Shown: positions 43,501 to 51,134 of the stretch, piece by piece
Numbering within the stretch: position 1 is the first letter of the stretch
Layout: each line of letters opens with the position of its first letter
Assembly (NCBI RefSeq): GCF_018736045.1
Contig: NZ_CP076132.1
Location: forward strand, 300,001-364,000
DNA from: Flammeovirga yaeyamensis
Lineage (GTDB): Bacteria > Bacteroidota > Bacteroidia > Cytophagales > Flammeovirgaceae
Length of the DNA: 64,000 nucleotides
Direction of reading: 5' to 3'
Notes under the pieces: generated by a model
Seen by the model: only the letters and a program-made list of their open reading frames with translations
Database searches by the model: none
What the model was told of the DNA's origin: nothing
Made by a program: the position numbers and the translations under genes

Positions 43501-43888
43501 ATTTGAGTTGTTCAAGTCATTCTTGGCAGAAGTAAACGACGAGATTATCTCGTTCTTATCAAAAGCTAGAATTCCTGTACAAGAGCAACCTCCTATGCCA
43601 GCGGCTCCTCAACAGCCAAGACGTCCTGAACCACAAGTGACAGCGTCGAAAGCAGAAGCAGGTTCGGCTTTAGGAAATGATCCAAAACCTCAACAAGGTG
43701 AGGGTGTTCCTCCACAAGCACCGAGAGGTCCTGTAGAGGTGGTGAAGCCTAGACACAGTGATAAAACATACCAAAGAAACGACCGTGTGACTGTAAAGTA
43801 TCAAGACGGTACGGTAAAAGAAGGTGTGAAATACAAAACTGTTGAGGTGGATGTAGAAAAAGGAAACTGCGTGATTTTAGAATCATAG
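40505..43888 (+). CDS. secA: Preprotein translocase ATPase SecA
   Basis: A 1127-residue SecA. Walker A is GEMMTGEGKT with Lys201-Thr202; the DEVDSVLIDDARTP DEAD-like motif, the TSVENSE/NMAGRGTD helicase-core motifs and the HLWKDHLREMD scaffold region are all present. It is longer than the ~900 residues of E. coli SecA because of an insertion in the nucleotide-binding half and a long tail. The tail is rich in Pro, Gln and Ala (residues ~1020-1085) and ends in a small beta-like segment (RNDRVTVKYQDGTVKEGVKY) instead of the usual Cys-rich zinc motif. SecA drives Sec-dependent export at the inner membrane. It has its own promoter and terminator. Confidence 0.95.
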   Translation: MLDSITKLFSKVFGTKSERDLKKITPYLDKINTEYQKLQNISDDELRAKTAYFIDYIEQGLQGIDKQIGDLKESVENDPKLDLAFKDKAFKDIDKLKKDRNEKLEEILMDLLPQAFAVVKETGRRYTENKAITVTASDYDREMAAKYENVTIDGDKATWSNKWLAAGNEVEWNMIHYDVQLLGGIFLHQGKVGEMMTGEGKTLVGTLPAYLNALAKRGVHVVTVNDYLAKRDSEWNAPLFQFHGLSVDCIDKHQPNSESRRKAYRSDITYGTNNEFGFDYLRDNMARDKDDLVQREHHFAMIDEVDSVLIDDARTPLIISGPVPKGDQQEEFAELRPKVQTLVDEQRKQAQKMLNEAKKLIKEGDKTQGGLQLLRVHRSLPKYKPLIKFLGEEGMKQLLQKVEGEYMQDNNRRMPEADEPLLFVIEEKNNSVELTEKGIKTVTGHNSPDFFILPDLATGIGKIENDPEMEDEAKIEAKDALIADFDTKSQRIHLMKQLLKAYTLFEKDVDYILVDNKVKIVDEQTGRVMEGRRYSDGLHQALEAKENVKIEDATQTYATVTLQNYFRMYHKLTGMTGTAITEAGEFWEIYELDVVTVPTHRPIVRADREDFVYKTVREKFNAVAEEVLKLVEQGRPVLVGTTSVENSEIMSRMLKMRGIEHQVLNAKQHGREAEVVAKAGQSGAVTIATNMAGRGTDIKLPVEVKEAGGLAIIGTSRHESRRVDRQLRGRSGRQGDPGSSQFFVSLEDNLMRLFGSDRIASVMDRLGLEEGEVIQHSMITKSIERAQRKVEENNFAIRKRLLEYDDVMNYQREVIYRRRRNALFGDRLQVDIMNSFFDVCVNISETHVGNYEGFKLDALKILGVTTQISEEGFQEHNEEYLTQELYKEALEHYKAKNTSIWEKAKPIFEKVKEERGGVVENIVMPFTDGNRMFQINVNLEKALSSDGDEVSAALGQSATLAVIDHLWKDHLREMDELKQQVQNAVHEQKDPLLIYKFESFELFKSFLAEVNDEIISFLSKARIPVQEQPPMPAAPQQPRRPEPQVTASKAEAGSALGNDPKPQQGEGVPPQAPRGPVEVVKPRHSDKTYQRNDRVTVKYQDGTVKEGVKYKTVEVDVEKGNCVILES

Positions 43889-43907
43889 TCGTTCAAAAAT
43901 ATATATT

Positions 43908-43943
43908 CAGGAGTGGACTCTTAGGAGAATCCACTCCTGTTTT
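43908..43943 (+). terminator. Intrinsic terminator after secA
   Basis: Perfect 10-bp stem CAGGAGTGGA/TCCACTCCTG (43908-43917 with 43930-43939) followed by TTTT. Confidence 0.82.
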
Positions 43944-43987
43944 ACATTCAAACTCCATAGAAAATAGAATATTATCTGATCATTATT

Positions 43988-44569
43988 ATGAAGTTACTCT
44001 TACGATTTTTTTTAGTTGGTTTATTTTTAGGAGCAATAAGCTGTAAACCTTCTCAAACCACGACCACTTCTTCGGCAGATTTAATTGATACTGATTTTTC
44101 GAAATACATGCCAACCCCAGAAAAAGTGGAAGCTTCAAAACCTCAAGAAGTGGAAGAAACGGTAACGTCTACTACTTTGCCTACAGGTGATGTAAATGAA
44201 GAGGTCAATACTATTTTAGGAGATTTATCTTCAAGAGATTTAGGTGGTATTCCTATCTATAGAATATTAGTGTATTCGGGTAGAGATAGAGCTAGAGCAG
44301 AAGATGTAGTGTATAACCTTAAAGAAAGATTTGGCAACTACGAAGTTGACCTTACTTTCGAGCAACCGAACTATAAAGTGAAAGCAGGTTACTACTACGA
44401 TAGATTAACAGCTCATGCTGAGCACACAAAAATAAAAAAGAAATATAGAACAGCTTTTCTTCTAAAGGAAAAAATGGATGTAAAAGATGTTCAATCTCGT
44501 ATCGATAGAGCTGAAGCTAGAAAAGAAGCTGCAGAATTAGGCGAAGACGAGAAAGAAAGTAATGATTAA
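43988..44569 (+). CDS. SPOR-like lipoprotein
   Basis: A 193-residue lipoprotein (lipobox Cys19, AISC), a threonine- and serine-rich linker, and a C-terminal SPOR-like domain at about residues 90-165: YRILVYSGRDRARAED, FGNYEVDLTFEQPNYKVKAG and AHAEHTKIKKKYRTAF. SPOR domains bind peptidoglycan stripped of stem peptides, often at the division site. The sequence diverges from the consensus, so call it SPOR-like. It lies 99 bases after secA, past a terminator, and has no obvious operon partner. Confidence 0.72.
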   Translation: MKLLLRFFLVGLFLGAISCKPSQTTTTSSADLIDTDFSKYMPTPEKVEASKPQEVEETVTSTTLPTGDVNEEVNTILGDLSSRDLGGIPIYRILVYSGRDRARAEDVVYNLKERFGNYEVDLTFEQPNYKVKAGYYYDRLTAHAEHTKIKKKYRTAFLLKEKMDVKDVQSRIDRAEARKEAAELGEDEKESND

Positions 44570-44678
44570 TTGATCATCAAATAGTTGGTGGTTATACTAT
44601 AGTTTAACTGAAGAAGGTCTTAATGATGTTCTTCAGTTATTTTTTTATCAAGACTTACACACTAATCATATAAACATT

Positions 44679-45647
44679 TTGAAAGCACTCACATTTTCAT
44701 CATTCGGTTCACCTGATGTTCTAGAATACATCGATCTTCCAAAACCATCTATCAAAAAGGGAGAAGTTTTACTTAAAAATGAAGCGATAGGTTTAAACTA
44801 TGCAGATGTTTACCGTAGAAAAGGAAACTATCATTTAAAGGGAAATCCACCCTATTTAGCAGGTTATGAAGGGGGAGGAACAGTAGTAGAATCAAAATCA
44901 GAACTTTATAAAGTAGGCGATAAATTAGCTTACGCTGATGTCCCTTTTGCAAATGCCGAATACATTGTGGTTCCAGAAACGCATGCTATTCCTTTACCCA
45001 AAGAAATTGATATTCAATTGGCAGCATCTGTACTTCTCCAAGGTTTGACGGCACATTACCTTTCAAAAGACAGTCATGATGTCCAAGAAGGAGAATATGT
45101 GTTGGTACATGCCGCCTCAGGAGGAGTGGGACAAATTCTTACGCAAATCTGTAAAGCAAAAGGTGGTATTGTCATTGGCTTAACAAGAAGTGCTGATAAG
45201 TTACAAACCATTATTGATTGTGATGCGGATCATGCAGTTCAGTTAGACGAAAACTGGAAAGCTAAAGTAATGGAGATTACGAATCAGAAAGGTGTAGATG
45301 TAGTTTTCGATAGCGTTGGAGTTACTTTAGAAGACAGTTTTGAAGTCACCAAAGAATGTGGTCATGTGGTTTTTTACGGGATGAGTGGAGGAGATCCAAA
45401 GCCAGTAGACCCGAGAATGTTGATGGATACAAGTAAAACTTTAACTGGGGGTGATTTATGGAGCTATTTGATCAATCAAGAAGAAAGGCTTCAAAGGTCT
45501 AAAGAATTGTTTGATATGATTTCCAATGGATCTGTCAAAATCAAAAAGCCAGTAGAATTTAGTTTATCTGATGGAAAAGCAGCTCACGAATTTCTTGAAT
45601 CAGGAAAAAGTTCGAGTAAAGTGTTATTGATTCCAGATCAAGAATAA
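44679..45647 (+). CDS. Quinone-oxidoreductase-like zinc-independent MDR dehydrogenase
   Basis: A 322-residue cytoplasmic enzyme of the medium-chain dehydrogenase/reductase superfamily. The start is a TTG at 44679 giving the family-typical MKALTFSSFG; no ATG lies upstream in frame at a sensible distance. A YEGGGTV motif is seen in the catalytic domain and HAASGGVGQ in the NADPH-binding fold. No zinc-ligand cysteines are present, as in quinone oxidoreductase (Qor) members that reduce quinones or enones with NADPH. The gene is monocistronic and convergent with an SDR gene, sharing a strong bidirectional terminator. Confidence 0.85.
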   Translation: MKALTFSSFGSPDVLEYIDLPKPSIKKGEVLLKNEAIGLNYADVYRRKGNYHLKGNPPYLAGYEGGGTVVESKSELYKVGDKLAYADVPFANAEYIVVPETHAIPLPKEIDIQLAASVLLQGLTAHYLSKDSHDVQEGEYVLVHAASGGVGQILTQICKAKGGIVIGLTRSADKLQTIIDCDADHAVQLDENWKAKVMEITNQKGVDVVFDSVGVTLEDSFEVTKECGHVVFYGMSGGDPKPVDPRMLMDTSKTLTGGDLWSYLINQEERLQRSKELFDMISNGSVKIKKPVEFSLSDGKAAHEFLESGKSSSKVLLIPDQE

Positions 45648-45661
45648 AAAATATCAAAAAT

Positions 45662-45700
45662 AAATCCCCTTGAAAAATCATTTTTCAAGGGGATTTTATT
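45662..45700. terminator. Bidirectional intrinsic terminator
   Basis: Perfect 16-bp stem (45662-45677 with 45681-45696), 3-base loop, and A/T flanks, between the convergent oxidoreductase and SDR genes. A smaller 7-bp hairpin follows at 45703-45720. Confidence 0.9.
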
Positions 45701-45724
45701 TTCAGAAGCAGTGGCTTCTGCCAT

Positions 45725-46603
45725 TTATTTCTTTTTATTGGATTGACGAATGGATGAGGCGATATCATCCCAAACAGGAGAAGGTATTGCATCTAAATGA
45801 TTGAATTCTCCGGCTCCTTTTAACCACTCACCTCCATCAATAGTCACCACTTCTCCATTCATATACGCAGAGAAATCTGACATTAGATAGGCTGCTAAAT
45901 TAGCAAGTTCTTGATGTTCACCCACACGGCCTACAGGTACTCTACCTGCTTCATCAAATTGTTCTCTGATATTTTCAGGGAACAATCTATCCCAAGCACC
46001 TTTTGTAGGGAATGGCCCTGGCGCAATAGCATTCGCACGAATACCGTACTTTGCCCACTCCACCGCTAATGACCTTGTTAGAGCTAAAACACCTGCTTTT
46101 GAACAAGCAGAAGGCACCACAAACCCTGATCCGGTAGAAGCATAAGTAGTGACTATATTCAGCATTACCCCCTTAATACCATTAGCGATCCAATGCTTAC
46201 CAATCGCCAAAGTGAAATAATAGGTTCCTTTTAAAACGATATCAACAATGGTATCAAAAGCTTTGTGACTAAGGCGTTCTGTAGGACTGATAAAATTACC
46301 TGCAGCGTTATTTAATAAGCCATCAATCTGACCAAATTTATGTGAGGCTTCTTTGATGACATTTTCTATCTGATCATACTTTCTGACATCGCAAACCACA
46401 TAAAATGGTCGTTTGCCTGTTAGTTCTTCCAATTCATCTGCGGCTGCTTTGAGCTTTTCTTCTTTACGACTGCAGATCGTTACGTTAGCGCCGAGTTCTA
46501 AAAAATATTTTGTCATGGACTTGCCCAATCCTGTTGCTCCACCAGTTACGATGTAGTTTTTTCCTTGGAGTGCATTGTCCCTTAACATAGGTTCGTTGTA
46601 CAT
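45725..46603 (-). CDS. 2,4-dienoyl-CoA-reductase-like SDR
   Basis: A 292-residue short-chain dehydrogenase/reductase. The NADP-binding motif is GGATGLGKS, followed by NNAAG. The catalytic region reads TTYASTGSGFVVPSACSKAGV, so the usual Tyr of Y-x3-K is replaced by Ser while the Lys remains. That is the arrangement of 2,4-dienoyl-CoA reductases, which act on polyunsaturated fatty acyl-CoA during beta-oxidation. Substrate assignment is inferred from this pattern. It is divergent from the RND efflux operon; the 257-base gap between them contains direct repeats. Confidence 0.8.
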   Translation of the reverse strand: MYNEPMLRDNALQGKNYIVTGGATGLGKSMTKYFLELGANVTICSRKEEKLKAAADELEELTGKRPFYVVCDVRKYDQIENVIKEASHKFGQIDGLLNNAAGNFISPTERLSHKAFDTIVDIVLKGTYYFTLAIGKHWIANGIKGVMLNIVTTYASTGSGFVVPSACSKAGVLALTRSLAVEWAKYGIRANAIAPGPFPTKGAWDRLFPENIREQFDEAGRVPVGRVGEHQELANLAAYLMSDFSAYMNGEVVTIDGGEWLKGAGEFNHLDAIPSPVWDDIASSIRQSNKKK

Positions 46604-46685
46604 GTTGATTATTGGTTTGTAATCGAATAGGTATAGTAAGTTTTACCCAACTAATATAAAAAGGAATCATTTTGAATACCTAGAA

Positions 46686-46716
46686 TTTACCTCAAAAAAT
46701 GAGATTTTACTCAAAA
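46686..46716. promoter_or_regulatory. TTTAC(C)TCAAAA direct repeats
   Basis: TTTACCTCAAAA at 46686-46697 and TTTACTCAAAA at 46706-46716, exactly 20 bases apart start to start. It is the upper pair of repeats in the SDR/RND intergenic region. Confidence 0.4.
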
Positions 46717-46728
46717 CTGTCTTTTTGA

Positions 46729-46768
46729 TTCATCCTCAATATTCATGGTTCATCCCCCAATTTTCAGG
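46729..46768 (+). promoter_or_regulatory. Tandem 20-bp direct repeats over the RND promoter
   Basis: Two contiguous 20-base units (46729-46748 and 46749-46768) agree at 16 positions, each beginning TTCATCC. A near-consensus -7 element TACCTTTA lies at 46776-46783, so the repeats cover roughly -60 to -19. This geometry suits a dimeric direct-repeat-binding activator such as a LytTR regulator, one of which is encoded at 53615-54385. Confidence 0.5.
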
Positions 46769-46860
46769 CTTCGTCTACCTTTAATTTATATAGAGGGAGA
46801 GTTTGAGGATGTTTGTATCGTAATCAATCATCAAAAACATATCAGAAAATCTAATCGGAA

Positions 46861-47967
46861 ATGAAGATCAAACATTTATACCTCATACTAAGTCCTGTGA
46901 TTATCGCCACTGCATTTTTTGCAGTAAAAGCTTTACCAGAAAAGAAAGAAGAAGCACCCAACGAAGACAAAAGCGTCATTGCTGTCAATGTGGAGTATGC
47001 TGAACTTCAGACTTTACAAAACAATATAGAAGTAACCGGAAAACTGAAGGCAAAAGATAGATACGAAATCTATGCTGAAGTAGAAGGTCGCTTATTACCA
47101 TCGGCTAAGAAATTTAGAGAAGGAAATTATTATAAAAAAGGTCAGGTTTTACTTCAAATCGATCAGCAAGAACGTTACATGACGTTGTTGGCTGACAAAA
47201 GTAATTTTATGACTGAGTTAACGGCTATTCTCCCTGATTTAAAAGAAGATTTTACAGAAAGTTACCCTACTTGGAATCAATACCTGAAAGAATTGGATAT
47301 CAAAAAGCCTTTGAAAATTCTGCCTGAACCGAAGACGGAAAAAGAAAAATATTTCATTGCTGGTAACGGGATTTATAGCTCATACTATACCATCAAATCA
47401 TCAGAAGAAAAATTAAGTAAATACACTATTTATGCACCGTTCAGCGGGGTAATATCAAAAAGTGATGTGGAAGCGGGAACTGCTGTAAGAGCAGGTCAGG
47501 AACTAGGAGAGATGGTTAATTTATCATCTTATGAGTTAGAAGTGACAGCTCCTTTGAAAAACATCGAACACTTCAAAAAAGGAAATAAAGTAAAGCTGTA
47601 CTCTTCAGAATTAGATTCAGAATGGACGGGTACAGTGATCAGAATTGGAAATACTTTGGATGCGAATTCTCAGAGTGTGAAAGTCTATATCCAAACTTCT
47701 GGAAAAGATTTAAAAGAAGGAATGTTCTTAACGGCTCAAGTGAATAGCGCCGCTTATGAGAATGCGATGTTGATCCCAAGAAAATTGATATTCAATGACA
47801 ATCATGTTTATGTAGTGAAGGACAATAAGTTGGAAGTGCAAGAAATCGAAGTGATGGAAACCTTTAAGTCGGATGCGATTGTAAAAGGAGTGCCAACGAA
47901 AACGGCGGTGTTGATGACCAACATTAAGAACCCTTACACAGGAATGAAAGTACAAGTATTGAACTAA
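46861..47967 (+). CDS. RND efflux periplasmic adaptor subunit
   Basis: A 368-residue membrane fusion protein with an N-terminal anchor or signal (residues 1-25), a barrel-sandwich start (VTGKLKAKDRYEIYAEVEGRL), a short helical hairpin, the second half of the lipoyl-like domain (YTIYAPFSGVISKSDVEAGTAV) and beta-barrel and membrane-proximal domains. It would join the inner-membrane pump to the TolC channel. It is 11 bases upstream of the RND pump gene. No lipobox is seen. Substrates are not predictable from sequence. Confidence 0.88.
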   Translation: MKIKHLYLILSPVIIATAFFAVKALPEKKEEAPNEDKSVIAVNVEYAELQTLQNNIEVTGKLKAKDRYEIYAEVEGRLLPSAKKFREGNYYKKGQVLLQIDQQERYMTLLADKSNFMTELTAILPDLKEDFTESYPTWNQYLKELDIKKPLKILPEPKTEKEKYFIAGNGIYSSYYTIKSSEEKLSKYTIYAPFSGVISKSDVEAGTAVRAGQELGEMVNLSSYELEVTAPLKNIEHFKKGNKVKLYSSELDSEWTGTVIRIGNTLDANSQSVKVYIQTSGKDLKEGMFLTAQVNSAAYENAMLIPRKLIFNDNHVYVVKDNKLEVQEIEVMETFKSDAIVKGVPTKTAVLMTNIKNPYTGMKVQVLN

Positions 47968-47978
47968 GCTGAACGATC

Positions 47979-50900
47979 ATGAAGAAATTAATATCCTATT
48001 TTATCAAATTTCCAGTGGCGGTCAACTTAGTGATGGCACTGACACTGGTACTGGGTTTTATGGCGGCTCGAAATATGACGAGTACGTTTATGCCCAACGC
48101 TCCTATGCGATTTATTTATGTAGATGTTGTTTACCCTGGATCATCTGCGGAAGAGATTGAGGAGGGAGTGATCCTGAAAATCGAAGAAGAATTAAAAGGA
48201 TTGGAAGGGTTGGATCAGATCACTTCATACTCTCAGGAGAATGTAGGTAAGATTACGTTGGAGATGTTCAAAGGAACAGATATGGACGAAGCCCTTACTC
48301 GTGTGAAAAATGTTGTTGAAGGTATTTCTTCTTTCCCTTTGGATGTGGAGTCGGTAGTTTCATCTAAGCACGAAGATTCCAATTTCAGTTTCATGTTTGG
48401 GATTACAGGAGAGGGTGTTTCTCTAAAATCGTTGAAAGAAACGGCTAGAAAAGTCGAGAAAGATCTATTGGCGATGAAAGGGATTTCTAAAATTGAAATC
48501 TCAGGTTACCCAAGCGAAGAGATTGCTATTTTACTTCAGGAAGATGCCTTGGAAAGTTATAACATGACTTTCGAAGAGGTGGCCATGGCTGTTCAAGGAG
48601 CAAACTTGGACATGACAGGCGGTAGCATCAAAGATGGTGAAGAGGAGTTCTACATTAGAGCTAATAACAAAGGGTATTCATCAAAAGAGTTGGACCATAT
48701 TATTATTCGTCAAACGGAAAATGGAGGTGTGATTCGTCTGAAAGATGTGGCAAAAGTAGTCGATCAATGGGAAGATGCTCCCGCTAGAGCCACACTAAAT
48801 GGTAAAAGAGCGGTAACGGTTACTATCAATAATACTTTCAGTGAAGATATTCTTCAAACAGCAGATGTGCTTCACGATTATATCGAAACATTTAACGAAC
48901 AAAACGAGGTATTACACATTGATGTCATCAGAGATCAATCTGATTTATTAGGTCAGCGTTTGGACTTACTAATTGATAACGGTGTGATGGGTATTGTCCT
49001 TGTATTGGTTGTTTTATCCTTGTTCCTAAACCCAAGAATCGCCTTTTGGGTAGCACTAGGAATACCATTTTCCATTTTCGGAATGTTTATTTTGATCTCC
49101 TTTACAGGGGTGACCATCAATATGATTTCTCTTTTTGCATTGATTGTAGTCCTAGGTATTCTGGTGGACGACGCAATTGTTGTGGCGGAGAATATCTATC
49201 AGCATTACGAAAAGGGAAAACCAGCGATCAGAGCAGCAATTGATGGTACCATGGAGGTATTACCCGCAGTGATCTCTGCTGTATTGACCACCATCGTAGC
49301 GTTCTCCACTTTCTTGTTCTTGGACGGTACAATGGGAGATTTCTTTAAAGACATGTCCTGGATCGTAGGATTGATATTATTCGTGTCGCTTATCGAATGT
49401 CTGATTGTACTACCTGCGCATTTAGCCTTCTCAAAAGCATTTAAAAAAGATGGGAAAACCGAGTCGAATATCATTATCAAAACGGTAGATAAATACTTAT
49501 TCTTATTTAGGGATAAGGTATATAAACCCGTCTTAGCATTCGCTCTTAAGAATAAAGCCATCACGTTTAGTATCACTATAGCCCTGTTTATTTTCACAGT
49601 AGGAATGATGGCAAAAAAAGTCGTTCCTGCTACTTTCTTTCCTAACATTGAAGGAGATGATGTAACTATCACATTGGTGATGCCGAACGGTACACAGCAA
49701 GAAGTTACTGAAAAGGGAGTACAACAAATCGAAGCAGCCATTGATGTTGTCAACGATAAAATGAGACCTAATCAGCAAGGCGATAAGGATATTATCAAGA
49801 TGGTAAATATGGTGTATATGGGATCGGGACATCAAGTACAGTTTAACCTTACTTTATTAGGAGCAGAAGTTCGTCAGGGTTCTACGGCAGATGTAAGTAA
49901 CATGTTGTCGGAAGAAATTGGTAAAATTCCTGGAGCTGAATCCATCAGTTTTGCCTCATTCTCACCTTTCGGAGACCCTGTAGTAGTTTCTCTTAGAGGA
50001 GACGATTTGGAAGAGCTAGAAGTGGTGAAAAAGGAATTGAAACTCCGCATGGAAAAAATGCCTGAGTTGAGAAACGTAAAGGACAATAACCCTACAGGGA
50101 ATAGAGAAATCCATATCTCATTAAAAGAAAAAGCCTATCAGTTAGGCTTAACGGAACAGCAAGTGATTTCACAGATTCGTCAGGGTTTCTTTGGGTACGA
50201 GATTCAGAGAATACAAAGAGGACAAGACGAAGTGAAGGTGTGGGTACGTTACGACATGGATAACAGAAACAGCTTTGGAGACCTAGAAAAGATGAAAATC
50301 AGAATGGGTAATGGAGTCGCTTATCCTTTCTCTGAAGTGGCCAACTTCGAAATAGAAGACGGTTACTCATCAATTAATCACATTGACTTTAACAGAGAAA
50401 TGAAGTTAACGGCTCAACTGAAAAATCCAGATGATGCCCTTCCAGATATCCTCAATAAGATAAAAACAGAATTGTTACCGGATCTTCTTCATGATCATCA
50501 AACGGTGGAAGCTGATTTCGATGGCCAAAAGAGAGAGCAAGAGAAAGTTTCCAATTCTGCAGCCAAAGTGATTCCGATTGTGTTTATCCTGATGTTTACG
50601 ATAGTGGTCTTCACTTTAAGATCATTCAGTCAAGCCTTTACAGTATTTGCTTTAGTGCCGCTGAGCTTCATTTGGGTAGTATTAGCACACTATATCCACG
50701 GATTTGCAATCAGTATGATGTCGTTTATGGGAATCATTGCTTTGCTCGGTGTGATGGTGAATGATGCCTTGGTATTGATTAATGCTTTCAACCTCAACTT
50801 AAAGGCAGGGATGAAATTCGATGAAGCGTTAATCGAAGCCTGTGTTTCTCGTTTCCGTCCGATTTTCTTAACCACTGTAACCACAGTTGCAGGTATGGGA

Positions 50901-51134
50901 CCGATGGTATTAGAGAAAAGTTTACAAGCACAGTTCCTGATTCCAATGGTGATTACCATCTCCTACGGTATTGCAGGAGCGACACTCATTACATTGATTA
51001 TTCTCCCAGTTTGTATCAAGATGTTCAACCAAATTAAGGTGAAGCTGAAAGAGTTGAACACGGGAGTGAAAGTAGAAAAAGAATCAGTAGAATCAGCAAT
51101 CAAAGAATTGGCATACGACTATGAAGAAGCTTAA
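47979..51134 (+). CDS. RND efflux permease (AcrB/HAE-like)
   Basis: A 1051-residue pump with the twelve-helix RND layout and two large periplasmic loops. Transmembrane segment 4 has the proton-relay aspartates (VLGILVDDAIVVAEN). In segment 10 the position where AcrB has a Lys (AKN) reads VND (LLGVMVNDALVLINAF), a variant seen in other HAE-type pumps. It should use proton motive force to extrude compounds through the adaptor and TolC. The last 14 bases overlap the next gene (TolC), so translation is coupled. Confidence 0.9.
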   Translation: MKKLISYFIKFPVAVNLVMALTLVLGFMAARNMTSTFMPNAPMRFIYVDVVYPGSSAEEIEEGVILKIEEELKGLEGLDQITSYSQENVGKITLEMFKGTDMDEALTRVKNVVEGISSFPLDVESVVSSKHEDSNFSFMFGITGEGVSLKSLKETARKVEKDLLAMKGISKIEISGYPSEEIAILLQEDALESYNMTFEEVAMAVQGANLDMTGGSIKDGEEEFYIRANNKGYSSKELDHIIIRQTENGGVIRLKDVAKVVDQWEDAPARATLNGKRAVTVTINNTFSEDILQTADVLHDYIETFNEQNEVLHIDVIRDQSDLLGQRLDLLIDNGVMGIVLVLVVLSLFLNPRIAFWVALGIPFSIFGMFILISFTGVTINMISLFALIVVLGILVDDAIVVAENIYQHYEKGKPAIRAAIDGTMEVLPAVISAVLTTIVAFSTFLFLDGTMGDFFKDMSWIVGLILFVSLIECLIVLPAHLAFSKAFKKDGKTESNIIIKTVDKYLFLFRDKVYKPVLAFALKNKAITFSITIALFIFTVGMMAKKVVPATFFPNIEGDDVTITLVMPNGTQQEVTEKGVQQIEAAIDVVNDKMRPNQQGDKDIIKMVNMVYMGSGHQVQFNLTLLGAEVRQGSTADVSNMLSEEIGKIPGAESISFASFSPFGDPVVVSLRGDDLEELEVVKKELKLRMEKMPELRNVKDNNPTGNREIHISLKEKAYQLGLTEQQVISQIRQGFFGYEIQRIQRGQDEVKVWVRYDMDNRNSFGDLEKMKIRMGNGVAYPFSEVANFEIEDGYSSINHIDFNREMKLTAQLKNPDDALPDILNKIKTELLPDLLHDHQTVEADFDGQKREQEKVSNSAAKVIPIVFILMFTIVVFTLRSFSQAFTVFALVPLSFIWVVLAHYIHGFAISMMSFMGIIALLGVMVNDALVLINAFNLNLKAGMKFDEALIEACVSRFRPIFLTTVTTVAGMGPMVLEKSLQAQFLIPMVITISYGIAGATLITLIILPVCIKMFNQIKVKLKELNTGVKVEKESVESAIKELAYDYEEA

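Noticed and set aside
45725-46603. SDR with the catalytic Tyr replaced by Ser, as a possible dead enzyme
   Set aside because: Ser in place of Tyr with the Lys retained is the normal arrangement in 2,4-dienoyl-CoA reductases.
49205-49753. 182-codon antisense frame inside the RND pump gene
   Set aside because: The sense frame is a clear RND transporter; the antisense frame shows no independent signal.
47979-51134. Missing AcrB-type Lys in transmembrane segment 10 as evidence of an inactive pump
   Set aside because: A VND variant at this place occurs in other HAE-type RND pumps, and the segment 4 aspartates are intact.
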